Shown: positions 1-5,804 of the stretch, in pieces
How positions within the stretch are numbered: position 1 is the stretch's first letter
How the letters are laid out: every line of letters starts with the position of its first letter
NCBI GenBank assembly: GCA_902489185.1
Contig: CABTZC010000126.1
Location: forward strand, 1-6,446
DNA length: 6,446 nt
Direction of reading: 5' to 3'
From: an uncultured Brevibacterium sp.
GTDB lineage: Bacteria > Actinomycetota > Actinomycetes > Actinomycetales > Brevibacteriaceae
Notes under the pieces: model-generated
The model's database searches: none
What the model saw: the letters and a program-made list of their open reading frames with translations, nothing else
Told to the model about the DNA's origin: nothing
Made by a program: the position numbers and the translations under genes

Positions 1-144
1 ACTGGGCTGGAAGAACACGGGGTTTCGGTGGTGGAACGGGTGCCCGTTGAGGTGCCGGCTACCGCGCACAACGCCCGGTACCTGTCGACAAAAGCTCACC
101 GCATGGGACACATTTTGAACACTCACGAAAGGGTAGGGGCATGA
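1..144 (+). CDS. GTP cyclohydrolase II, C-terminal end (RibA or RibBA), partial
   Basis: This reading frame is open from the first base and ends at TGA 142-144, giving the last 47 residues of a longer protein. The tail reads GLEEHGVSVVERVPVEVPAT, then NARYLSTKAHRMGHIL. This is the ending typical of GTP cyclohydrolase II, where an Asn-x-x-Tyr-Leu-x-Thr-Lys segment is followed by a Gly-His-x-Leu end. The enzyme opens the GTP imidazole ring in the first committed step of riboflavin synthesis. In actinobacteria it is commonly fused behind a 3,4-dihydroxy-2-butanone-4-phosphate synthase domain (RibBA), but that part lies outside the window, so RibA and RibBA cannot be told apart. The stop overlaps the ribH start as ATGA, which supports one riboflavin operon. 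The family call is firm for such a short fragment because neighbour and motif agree. Confidence 0.88.
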   Translation, partial: TGLEEHGVSVVERVPVEVPATAHNARYLSTKAHRMGHILNTHERVGA

Positions 145-599
145 AAACAGGTGCACCAGTTATCGACGTCGTTAAGCAGTCTGCACGCGTGGCTGTTGTG
201 GCAGCGCAGTGGCACCAGCAGATTATGGATGGGTTGATTGCGGGGGCGGTCAGGGCCGCAGAAGAGGCTCAGGTGGATGCGGAGCTTTTCCGTGTCCCAG
301 GGAGTTTCGAGTTGCCTGTTGTTGCGCAAGCGGCTGCTGCTCAGTTTGATGCGGTGGTGGCGTTGGGTGTGGTGATTCGCGGCGAAACTCCGCACTTTGA
401 CTACGTATGTTCGGCTGTCACCGACGGACTCAACCGCGTGTCCTTGGACGCACGCGTGCCCGTTGGGTTCGGTCTGCTCACGTGTGACACCGAACAGCAG
501 GCGATTGACCGGGCCGGTGGGCCAGGAGCTTCAGAAGACAAGGGTCACGAAGCGATGACCGCGGCTCTGAATACCCTGGCCGTGCTTAAGAACATGTGA
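141..599 (+). CDS. ribH: 6,7-dimethyl-8-ribityllumazine synthase
   Basis: This 152-residue protein is lumazine synthase, which condenses 5-amino-6-ribitylamino-uracil with 3,4-dihydroxy-2-butanone 4-phosphate in the penultimate step of riboflavin synthesis. The length is normal for the family. Visible landmarks are Trp24 at the aromatic substrate-stacking position, the segment VPGSFELP (52-59), the signature GVVIRGETPHFDYV (76-89) with the expected catalytic His85, and LTCDTEQQAIDRAG (113-126) with phosphate-binding Arg124. Members of this family assemble as cytosolic pentamers or 60-subunit shells, but which applies here cannot be read from the sequence. The ATG overlaps the stop of the upstream GTP cyclohydrolase gene (ATGA). 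It has a GAAAGG ribosome-binding stretch at 127-132, which supports this start and translational coupling. No FMN riboswitch is visible, as expected inside an operon. Confidence 0.97.
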   Translation: MKTGAPVIDVVKQSARVAVVAAQWHQQIMDGLIAGAVRAAEEAQVDAELFRVPGSFELPVVAQAAAAQFDAVVALGVVIRGETPHFDYVCSAVTDGLNRVSLDARVPVGFGLLTCDTEQQAIDRAGGPGASEDKGHEAMTAALNTLAVLKNM

Positions 600-604
600 A
601 AGCG

Positions 605-610
605 TAGAAT
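605..610 (+). promoter_or_regulatory. Candidate -10 element (TAGAAT) for a leaderless transcript
   Basis: TAGAAT fits the actinobacterial -10 pattern TANNNT and ends seven bases before the ATG at 618. Transcription would then begin at or next to the start codon. No purine-rich ribosome-binding site lies between ribH and this ATG, which fits leaderless translation, a common mode in actinobacteria. I see no convincing -35 box about 16-18 bases upstream, inside the ribH end. This is pattern-based inference. Confidence 0.5.
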
Positions 611-617
611 TCGCGAT

Positions 618-1298
618 ATGGCGCAGTTCATCAAGGTGATTCACACATTCCACTACTTTGCCGAAGCGCTCAGTTGGGGAGCCATCGCATACTCTGCATT
701 CCTCATCTTTGGACGCGGATGGTTAGGCATTCTGTGTGGCGGTCTAGCGCTCATTGCCACAATTGCAGTGTGGTCTCTGTTCGCGTCCTCGCGCGCGTTT
801 TTCCGCAGCCCTATTGCAGTTGTGGCGTCGCGCGTGGTGCTTTACGCGTTAGCTGTTGTGGGGCTCGTGGCAGCTGGGCTGCAGATCGAAGCGATCATTT
901 TGGCTGTTCTTCTCGTGCTCACAGAAGGCATCCTCATCGCGTTTAAATCCCACCCGGCGCTCCACCCGCACAGCGGTGGCCAAGCCAGGTTGGTCTCTAA
1001 CGCGAATCCAAAAGCGGCCGAGCGTCGCGCTCCTTCAAACCGTGGCCCCCGCATTGTGCCGGGAGTGCAGGCGACCTCGGGCGAGCAACGAACCGGGCAG
1101 TTCATGTCCCGGCGGGAAGCCCGGCTGGCGCGTGAAGCTCAAGCGAAAAGCAACGGGGCGGGTCATGATGCTAGCGAGAAGGCTGCGTCGTCAGCTCAGG
1201 CTGGTGAGGCACACGCCGGCAAAGAGCAAACCGGAGGATCGACGGCCGCCCGCATCGTTGGTGAAACGCCTAAGCGACCGCGCAAGAAGAAGCACTGA
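618..1298 (+). CDS. DUF2568/YrdB-like membrane protein with long basic C-terminal tail
   Basis: This 226-residue protein has two parts. Residues 1-110 hold four hydrophobic segments, roughly 15-33, 36-57, 66-88 and 90-109. Their pattern resembles the small YrdB/DUF2568 integral membrane family: WGAIAYSAFLIFGRGW, then VWSLFASSRAFFRSP, then a third helix after an Arg. That family has no established function that I know of. Residues 111-226 form a hydrophilic, probably disordered tail with a His-rich start (112-118), an Arg/Ala-rich patch (165-176) and a very basic end (PKRPRKKKH). Typical family members stop near 110-120 residues, so the tail is an extension. An in-frame TGA at 597-599 makes ATG 618 the first possible start. 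There is no ribosome-binding site, but a -10-like TAGAAT sits just upstream. It lies 18 bases after ribH, though a role in riboflavin metabolism is not implied. The family call rests on recalled pattern and is moderate. Confidence 0.72.
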   Translation: MAQFIKVIHTFHYFAEALSWGAIAYSAFLIFGRGWLGILCGGLALIATIAVWSLFASSRAFFRSPIAVVASRVVLYALAVVGLVAAGLQIEAIILAVLLVLTEGILIAFKSHPALHPHSGGQARLVSNANPKAAERRAPSNRGPRIVPGVQATSGEQRTGQFMSRREARLAREAQAKSNGAGHDASEKAASSAQAGEAHAGKEQTGGSTAARIVGETPKRPRKKKH

Positions 1299-1320
1299 AC
1301 GTTACGCAGCGCCTCTTTAT

Positions 1321-1346
1321 GCAGGGCCTTTTCACGCAAGGCCTGC
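1321..1346. terminator. Imperfect hairpin between convergent genes, possible terminator
   Basis: GCAGGGCCTT (1321-1330) can pair with AAGGCCTGC (1338-1346) around a seven-base loop, leaving one bulged G. The hairpin lies just after the plus-strand gene ending at 1298 and overlaps the last codons and stop of the minus-strand gene ending at 1332. The position suits a shared terminator for convergent transcripts. Neither side has a clear T-run: the plus-strand side continues with a mixed C/T stretch, and the minus-strand side has none. Efficient intrinsic termination is therefore uncertain. Confidence 0.4.
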
Positions 1347-1880
1347 CTGCTTCTTCTGCTTGTTGCGTCCTACGATCCACAGGATGAGCCCCAGGATGGT
1401 CAGTCCAGCGAAACCAAAACCACCAAAGATTCCAATCAGCACGGCCCCTGTTAGACCAAAGATCGACCCTAGCCCGATCGGAGGACCCACCATAAGCTGT
1501 TCATCGCTCAACGCTCCACCACACGTGACGGTGTATTTCCCCGCGGTTTTCGCTTCGAACGAACCGGCGTAGTGCCACTCTCCATCCGAACCGCTGGAGT
1601 AATGGCCTGACGAACCACCCTTGTACATGGCTTTGCCACCTGGCCCTTCGACCGTGCAGTCGGTCGACACCGAAGTAGCTGCCCCAGATGACCGTGCGTA
1701 CACCGTGAGGTTCGATTCACCGTCGTGATCAATGGTCGTCTCTGTGCTGAAAGTCTTCAGGCTGTCAGTCGTCGAGGAGATTTTTCCAAAGCTGAACACG
1801 CCCATGAGAATCGCGCCACCAATCGCTAGCACGAGCCCAATAATTCCTATGAAGAAAATGATCTTTCCGGCCAAGCGCAT
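1332..1880 (-). CDS. Uncharacterised two-helix membrane protein with extracytoplasmic Ig-like region
   Basis: I do not recognise this 182-residue protein as a named family. An N-terminal hydrophobic helix (about 7-28, after a short MRLAGK lead) is followed by a polar Ser/Thr/Gly-rich region (29-137). A second Gly- and Ile-rich hydrophobic stretch (about 138-170) follows, then a basic end (GRNKQKKQAGLA). This predicts both ends inside and a loop of about 110 residues outside. The loop contains exactly two cysteines, Cys75 and Cys120, the latter in GKYTVTC, a beta-sandwich-like ending, so a disulfide-bonded Ig-like domain is plausible. The start at 1880 is set by GAAAGGA at 1887-1893, six bases upstream. 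The frame stays open to 2078, but the extra residues are Arg/Pro-rich with no membrane character and overlap crtB. The gene is transcribed away from crtB and converges on the DUF2568-like gene. Function is unknown. Confidence 0.85.
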   Translation of the reverse strand: MRLAGKIIFFIGIIGLVLAIGGAILMGVFSFGKISSTTDSLKTFSTETTIDHDGESNLTVYARSSGAATSVSTDCTVEGPGGKAMYKGGSSGHYSSGSDGEWHYAGSFEAKTAGKYTVTCGGALSDEQLMVGPPIGLGSIFGLTGAVLIGIFGGFGFAGLTILGLILWIVGRNKQKKQAGLA

Positions 1881-1939
1881 TCCATGTCCTTTCGGTAGTG
1901 CTCCGTCTCCACTGTACGGGCACATGAAAAGATGGGGCC
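1881..1939. promoter_or_regulatory. Divergent promoter region between the membrane protein gene and crtB
   Basis: These 59 bases separate the two divergent start codons and must hold the control signals of at least one of the genes, if not both, unless promoters lie inside the coding regions. On the minus strand, TACAGT (plus-strand 1911-1916) fits TANNNT and is a candidate -10 for the membrane protein gene; I found no matching -35. For crtB, AAAGAT at 1927-1932 ends seven bases before the ATG, the same spacing as the TAGAAT ahead of 618, but it lacks the first T of the consensus. I see no strong inverted repeat that would mark an operator. Confidence 0.5.
1887..1893 (-). promoter_or_regulatory. 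Ribosome-binding site fixing the start at 1880
   Basis: On the minus strand this reads GAAAGGA, six bases before the ATG at 1880. It is a good Shine-Dalgarno match and decides for the 182-residue form over longer in-frame starts, which would run into crtB. Confidence 0.8.
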
Positions 1940-2794
1940 ATGAGTTTCGGTTCCGGGTTCGATACATACACGCGGGTGAGCTATTCGGTTGCCGGCCGCG
2001 TGATCCGTGGCTATTCCACGTCTTTCTCTTTAGCCACCTCGGCCTTGAAAAACCCCGACCGCGACCGCATTCGCGCACTGTACGCGATTGTGCGCATCAC
2101 CGACGAAATCGTCGACGGCGCAGCCCCCACCTCCCCACACGATCAACTCACGCTGGTCAATGACTTTCAGGACCGGCTCGAGTCCGCAGCACACACCGGC
2201 TTCTCCACGGACATGCCCGTTCACGCGTTTGCCCACACGGCCCGGCAATGCGGCATCACGCGCGAACTGTGGGCCCCGTTCTTTGACGCGATGCGTTCTG
2301 ACATCGAAGGTCAGCCACCCCTGGATCTGGAAAGGTACATTCATGGGTCCGCCGAGGTCGTTGGCCTCATGTGCGTCCGGATATTTTTCCGCGGGGCACC
2401 TCCAGCATCTTCGCAGGTGGAAGAGGGTGCGCGGGCGTTGGGTAACGCGTTCCAGAGGATTAACTTCCTGCGCGACTACGGTCATGACGCCCGCGTTCTC
2501 AACCGCACCTATGTGGCCCAAGAACTCACTGACCAGCTGAAACGTGAAGAGATCGCGCGCATCCGGCAGAAACTCGCGGTGGCCCGCCCGGCAATCGATC
2601 TGCTCCCCGGCCGCGCCCGCGTGGGCGTGCTCATCGCACACGACCTTTTCGCTGAACTCACCGACCGCATCGAACAGGTTCCCGCCAGTGAACTCATGCG
2701 CACACGCATCTCAGTCCCGCCCACCAAAAAAGCCGCACTGGCCGCGAAAGCGATCAGCCAAGCGACACCTCGGCGGGGGCGGGCACATGAGTGA
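1940..2794 (+). CDS. crtB: Phytoene synthase
   Basis: This 284-residue protein is a trans-isoprenyl diphosphate synthase of the squalene/phytoene synthase family. It couples two geranylgeranyl diphosphates head to head into 15-cis-phytoene, the first carotenoid-specific step. Landmarks in order are VIRGYSTSFSLAT (21-33), the first Asp-rich metal-binding motif DEIVD (55-59), the segment around Tyr133 to GSAEVVGLMC (136-145), and the second Asp-rich motif NFLRDYGHD (175-183) with Asp179 and Asp183. Both motifs bind the magnesium-diphosphate substrate. Length is slightly short but within the usual range, and the end after about 260 is Ala/Lys/Arg-rich. The ATG at 1940 has only a weak upstream purine stretch (AAAAGATGGGG), so the transcript may be nearly leaderless. 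The gene leads the crt operon and overlaps crtI by eight bases. GGPP must come from a synthase encoded elsewhere. Confidence 0.95.
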   Translation: MSFGSGFDTYTRVSYSVAGRVIRGYSTSFSLATSALKNPDRDRIRALYAIVRITDEIVDGAAPTSPHDQLTLVNDFQDRLESAAHTGFSTDMPVHAFAHTARQCGITRELWAPFFDAMRSDIEGQPPLDLERYIHGSAEVVGLMCVRIFFRGAPPASSQVEEGARALGNAFQRINFLRDYGHDARVLNRTYVAQELTDQLKREEIARIRQKLAVARPAIDLLPGRARVGVLIAHDLFAELTDRIEQVPASELMRTRISVPPTKKAALAAKAISQATPRRGRAHE

Positions 2795-4301
2795 GACCGT
2801 GGTCATTGGTGGCGGGGTTGCCGGGCTGGCGAGCGCAATCCTGGCCGCTGACCAGGGGCATCACGTCACGCTCCTGGAGATGAATCCGCAGGTGGGTGGC
2901 CGCGCCGGGCTGCACAACGAGGCCGGGTTCGCGTTTGATACCGGCCCCAGTTGGTATCTCATGCCGCAGGTGTTTGAGCGGTTCTTCGCTTCGGTAGGTG
3001 AGGACGTCACTGAGCACCTTGACTTGGTCATCCTGGATCCGGGGTACCGGGTGAGCGACCGAGGTCTCCTGGACTCCGCGCCCCAACTCACCGTCGATGT
3101 TCCACACGGCTACTCGGGGGTGCGCGCGCTGTTCGAGCGGCTGGAGCCGGGCGTGGGTCCGGCTTTGGATGCCTATGTTGAGTCCGCGCGCGACACCCAT
3201 GACTTAGCGCTTGAACACTTCCTCTATACCCGGTTTTCGTCGTTGCGGGAATTCGTGTCACCCCAGGTGGCACGGCAGGCGCACCGGTTGCCAAGGTTCC
3301 TGGCCTCCCCGCTGGACTCCATGGTTTCGCGCACGGTGACCCACCCGCTTTTGCGCCAGATTTTGGGGTACCCGGCTGTGTTTTTGGGAACCGAACCGCG
3401 CCGCGCCCCCTCGCTTTTTCACCTCATGAGTTATCTGGACGTGGTGGACGGCGTGCGCTACCCCCGCGGTGGCATGCATGAGATTGTGCGGGCGCTCACT
3501 CGCCTGGCTCGGGCCCGCGGGGTGGATATTCGCACGTCAACCCAGGTGGTCTCGCTTCAGTTGGAGGGCCGCACCATCGCCGAGGTGGTCGCCAGGACCG
3601 TGCCGGATACCACCTCGGGCGGGACTGGGCTGGAGGTTTTCCCGGTGGAGAACGTGATCGCGGCGTGCGATCTGCACCACCTAGACACCGTGCTCTTGCC
3701 ACCCGGTAGGCGCACCCGCAGCGTCCGTGGGTGGGGCAAACGTGACCCGGGGATTGGCGCGGTGACGCTTCTGTTGGGCGTGGACCGCAAACTGGATGCC
3801 CTGGAGCACCACAATCTCTTTTTCACTCGCGACTGGGACGCGAACTTCGACCAGATTTTCGTCGACGGGCAGTTGCCGGAGCCGGCCTCGGCGTATGTGT
3901 GCGCGCCCAGTCGCACGGACGACACGGTGGCGCCGCCGGGGTGTGAAAACCTGTTCGTGCTCATTCCGGCACCTGCGAGCGCGCAGCTCACGGGCGCCAG
4001 GCTGGGTGATTACGCCAGCCGGGTCATCGAGTCGCTTGGAGAGCGGGTGGGTGTGCCGGATTTGGAGTCGCACTTGCTGGTGAAGAAGGTGACAGGCCCG
4101 GGGGACTTCACCACGCAGTTCAACGCGTGGCGAGGAACGGCGTTGGGGCCTGCGAACACGCTGTTCCAGTCGGCGATGTTCCGGTATCCCGTGCGCGCAC
4201 CTCACGTGGACAACCTGGTTCATGCGGGCGCGTTCGCAGCCCCCGGAGTTGGCCTGCCCATGTGTCTGATCAGCGCACACAACGCGGTGGAGGCGCTGTG
4301 A
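2787..4301 (+). CDS. crtI: Phytoene desaturase (lycopene-forming)
   Basis: This 504-residue flavoprotein belongs to the CrtI phytoene desaturase family, which uses FAD to introduce double bases-free conjugation, that is, four successive double bonds converting phytoene to lycopene at the membrane. The N-terminus carries the Rossmann dinucleotide motif VIGGGVAGLASA (6-17) with Glu31 and GGRAG (37-41), then the family segment FDTGPSWYLMP (50-60). Later family blocks are HHNLFFTRDWDANFDQIF (341-358) and YVCAPSRTDDTVAPPG (370-385). The C-terminal FAD-contacting signature is GAFAAPGVGLPMCLISA (481-497). Length is normal and all blocks are intact. The start at 2787 gives MSETVVIGGG directly ahead of the Rossmann motif; the open frame extends back to 2544 but only inside crtB. 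Its ribosome-binding site is weak, so coupling to crtB translation through the eight-base overlap is likely. The number of desaturations is inferred from context. Confidence 0.96.
   Translation: MSETVVIGGGVAGLASAILAADQGHHVTLLEMNPQVGGRAGLHNEAGFAFDTGPSWYLMPQVFERFFASVGEDVTEHLDLVILDPGYRVSDRGLLDSAPQLTVDVPHGYSGVRALFERLEPGVGPALDAYVESARDTHDLALEHFLYTRFSSLREFVSPQVARQAHRLPRFLASPLDSMVSRTVTHPLLRQILGYPAVFLGTEPRRAPSLFHLMSYLDVVDGVRYPRGGMHEIVRALTRLARARGVDIRTSTQVVSLQLEGRTIAEVVARTVPDTTSGGTGLEVFPVENVIAACDLHHLDTVLLPPGRRTRSVRGWGKRDPGIGAVTLLLGVDRKLDALEHHNLFFTRDWDANFDQIFVDGQLPEPASAYVCAPSRTDDTVAPPGCENLFVLIPAPASAQLTGARLGDYASRVIESLGERVGVPDLESHLLVKKVTGPGDFTTQFNAWRGTALGPANTLFQSAMFRYPVRAPHVDNLVHAGAFAAPGVGLPMCLISAHNAVEAL
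4286..4293 (+). promoter_or_regulatory. Ribosome-binding site for the GTG start of crtYe
   Basis: GGTGGAGG contains GGAGG and ends four bases before GTG 4298. It supports a GTG start overlapping the crtI stop over a downstream ATG at codon 16, which would remove part of the first membrane helix. Confidence 0.75.
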
Positions 4302-4609
4302 GCTGGGCGTATCTTGGCTTTCTGCTCTTTTCCATCGCTGGTATGGCGATCCTGGATGCGCGATTTAAGCTCTTTTGGTTCGCGCGCCCCGGCCGGGCCG
4401 CCGTGGTGCACGCGGCGGGGTTTGTCAGCCTGTTGGCATGGGATTTCGTGGGCATTGGCGCAGGTGTTTTCCACCGAGGCGACTCCCCCTACATGACCGG
4501 GCTGAACCTGGCCCCGCACTTGCCTGTCGAAGAACTGTTCTTCTTGTTTTTCTTATGTTGGCTCACCATGAACCTCTACGGTTTGGCAAAGTTGGTGACC
4601 CGCCCATGA
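4298..4609 (+). CDS. crtYe: C50 carotenoid cyclase subunit, CrtYe-like
   Basis: This 103-residue, three-helix membrane protein is one half of the heterodimeric lycopene cyclase-domain (CarR type) enzymes. In C50 pathways these form the end rings of elongated lycopene, such as flavuxanthin. Hydrophobic segments lie at about 2-19, 35-57 and 76-99. Diagnostic pieces are LLAWDFVGIGAGVFHRG (45-61) and LPVEELFF (75-82), the conserved Pro-x-Glu-(Glu/Asp) motif of these cyclases. The length of about 100 residues matches one subunit. It begins with GTG overlapping the crtI stop (GTGA) and overlaps the next subunit by four bases, so the two are probably made in balance. The Ye name rests on position, because related subunits (Yg/Yh, LbtB/LbtC) are not separable by eye. 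The class as a cyclase subunit is firm and the ring type is not. Confidence 0.88.
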   Translation: MSWAYLGFLLFSIAGMAILDARFKLFWFARPGRAAVVHAAGFVSLLAWDFVGIGAGVFHRGDSPYMTGLNLAPHLPVEELFFLFFLCWLTMNLYGLAKLVTRP

Positions 4610-4923
4610 CCTACACCCTGTTCAACCTGTTCTTCCTCATTCCCGCGGCCGCGCTCCTGATACTGGCCAGGACGCGCGCTCCTGGCTTCTCGCGGGCTGG
4701 TTTTTGGGTGTGCCTGGTGGGACTGGTGATACTCACGGTCATCTTCGACAACCTCATGATCGCCGCGGGCCTGTTCTTCTACGCCAACGAACACACCCTG
4801 GGGATCCGCCTGGGCCTCATGCCGGTCGAAGACCTGGCATACATCGTGTTCACTGCACTGGCGTTGCCCGCCCTGTGGGAGTTGCTGGGGACAGGTGGCG
4901 CCCACGACCGGAAGGACTCGTAG
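4606..4923 (+). CDS. crtYf: C50 carotenoid cyclase subunit, CrtYf-like
   Basis: This 105-residue membrane protein is the second half of the lycopene cyclase-domain pair. Hydrophobic helices lie near 3-21, 33-56 and 74-95. The paired family motifs are FDNLMIAAGLFFY (47-59) and MPVEDLAY (72-79), equivalent to WDFVGIGAGVF and LPVEELFF in the partner. Each subunit thus carries its own Pro-x-Glu motif, as expected of a duplicated domain encoded as two genes instead of a broken fusion. The C-terminus is short and polar (GAHDRKDS). ATG 4606 overlaps the upstream stop (ATGA), with GGTGA at 4594-4598 as a modest ribosome-binding site inside the previous gene. The stop TAG shares one base with the next GTG. 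The naming follows the C. glutamicum gene order; the ring produced (epsilon, gamma or beta) is not determinable here. Confidence 0.88.
   Translation: MTYTLFNLFFLIPAAALLILARTRAPGFSRAGFWVCLVGLVILTVIFDNLMIAAGLFFYANEHTLGIRLGLMPVEDLAYIVFTALALPALWELLGTGGAHDRKDS
4910..4916 (+). promoter_or_regulatory. Ribosome-binding site for the GTG start of crtEb
   Basis: GGAAGGA lies six bases before GTG 4923 and is the best Shine-Dalgarno match in the operon. It decides for this GTG; the frame is open much further upstream, but only inside crtYf. Confidence 0.8.
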
Positions 4924-5804
4924 TGCGCACGTTATTCGAAGTCAGTCGCCCGATTTCGTGGATCAACACCGCGTTCCCGTTCGGCGCCGCGTACGTGTTG
5001 GGCGGCGGGTCCCTGGGGCTGGACCTGTGGTTGGGCTGCCTGTTCTTCTTAATCCCGTACAACCTGGTGATGTACGGGGTCAACGACGTGTTCGACTACG
5101 CCTCGGACGTCCACAACCCGCGCAAAGGCGGGGTCGAAGGCGCGCTCGTCAACCCCACCCGGCACCGTTTCATCCTGGCCTCAGCTGCCGTGAGCGCCCT
5201 GCCATTCGTTGCGTATTTCCTGGTCAGATCCGCGATCATGGGCCTAGACCACGGGAACTGGTGGGCGCTGGGCGTGTTCGCGTTGAGCATGTTCGCGGTG
5301 GTCGCGTATTCGGTGGCCGGCCTTCGGTTCAAGGAGGTCCCGTTCCTGGATTCGCTCACCTCGTCCACCCACTTTTCGTCCCCAGCGTGGTTTGGTCTGG
5401 CGCTGGTGGGGTTCGCCCCCACCGCCGAGGTCGTTCTCATTTTGGTTGCTTTCTTCCTGTGGGGGTGTGCCAGCCATGCTTTTGGCGCGGTTCAGGACGT
5501 GATGCCTGACCGTGAGGGAGGTTTAGCGTCCATTGCCACAGTCCTGGGAGCACGCGCCACGGTCCGGTTGGCTGTTGCGCTTTACGTCGTGGCTGGCGGA
5601 CTGGTGTTGTTCACACCGTTCCCCGTGTGGTTGGGCGCACTGCTTGCTATCCCGTACATTCTCAACACGGGACGGTTTTGGCAGATCACTGATGCCACCT
5701 CGGGGGCGGCCAATGCGGGCTGGAAGCTTTTCATTCCGCTCAACTACGCCGTGGGATTCTGCGTCACCATGCTCATGATCTGGAGCAGTATGGTGAGAGC
5801 ATGA
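4923..5804 (+). CDS. crtEb: Lycopene elongase, UbiA-family prenyltransferase
   Basis: This 293-residue polytopic membrane protein belongs to the UbiA prenyltransferase superfamily. In a C50 carotenoid operon the expected role is to transfer dimethylallyl C5 units to both ends of lycopene, giving C50 chains such as flavuxanthin. The first Asp-rich motif is NDVFDYASD (54-62), with Asn54, Asp55, Asp58 and Asp62. The second is QDVMPDREGGLASIATVLG (191-209), with Asp192 and Asp196. Both are intact and should bind magnesium and the prenyl diphosphate. Hydrophobic helices fill most of the remainder, for example 36-52, 115-133, 167-182 and 213-245. Length is close to known lycopene elongases. It starts with GTG and overlaps crtYf by one base and the asparaginase gene by four. 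UbiA proteins also act on quinones, hemes and chlorophylls; the assignment here leans on gene context. Confidence 0.9.
   Translation: MRTLFEVSRPISWINTAFPFGAAYVLGGGSLGLDLWLGCLFFLIPYNLVMYGVNDVFDYASDVHNPRKGGVEGALVNPTRHRFILASAAVSALPFVAYFLVRSAIMGLDHGNWWALGVFALSMFAVVAYSVAGLRFKEVPFLDSLTSSTHFSSPAWFGLALVGFAPTAEVVLILVAFFLWGCASHAFGAVQDVMPDREGGLASIATVLGARATVRLAVALYVVAGGLVLFTPFPVWLGALLAIPYILNTGRFWQITDATSGAANAGWKLFIPLNYAVGFCVTMLMIWSSMVRA

Noticed and set aside
856..1572. Open frame of 238 codons on the plus strand
   Set aside because: It runs out of phase through the DUF2568-like gene and across the convergent junction into the antisense of the next gene, and its translation is Arg/Pro/Ser-rich without a domain.
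1890..1920. Imperfect inverted repeat (CGGTAGTG / CACTGTACGG) in the divergent intergenic region
   Set aside because: The arms align only with bulges and short runs, which is too weak to call an operator.
1881..2078. N-terminal extension of the minus-strand membrane protein by 66 residues
   Set aside because: The extra residues are Arg/Pro-rich, overlap the crtB start, and lack a good ribosome-binding site, whereas GAAAGGA sits six bases before ATG 1880.
2030..2641. Open frame of 203 codons on the minus strand
   Set aside because: It lies wholly opposite crtB, its translation shows no recognisable domain, and long antisense open frames are common in G+C-rich DNA.
2544..2786. Longer crtI starting inside crtB
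   Set aside because: The frame is open only because it is a shadow of crtB coding sequence; the Rossmann motif begins right after the 2787 start as in other CrtI proteins.
3681..4280. Open frame of 199 codons on the minus strand
   Set aside because: It is opposite the conserved C-terminal half of crtI, is Arg/His-rich, and shows no domain.
4298..4923. crtYe/crtYf as a single cyclase gene broken by a frameshift
   Set aside because: Each half has its own conserved Pro-x-Glu motif, start codon and ribosome-binding stretch, and split subunits are normal in C50 clusters.
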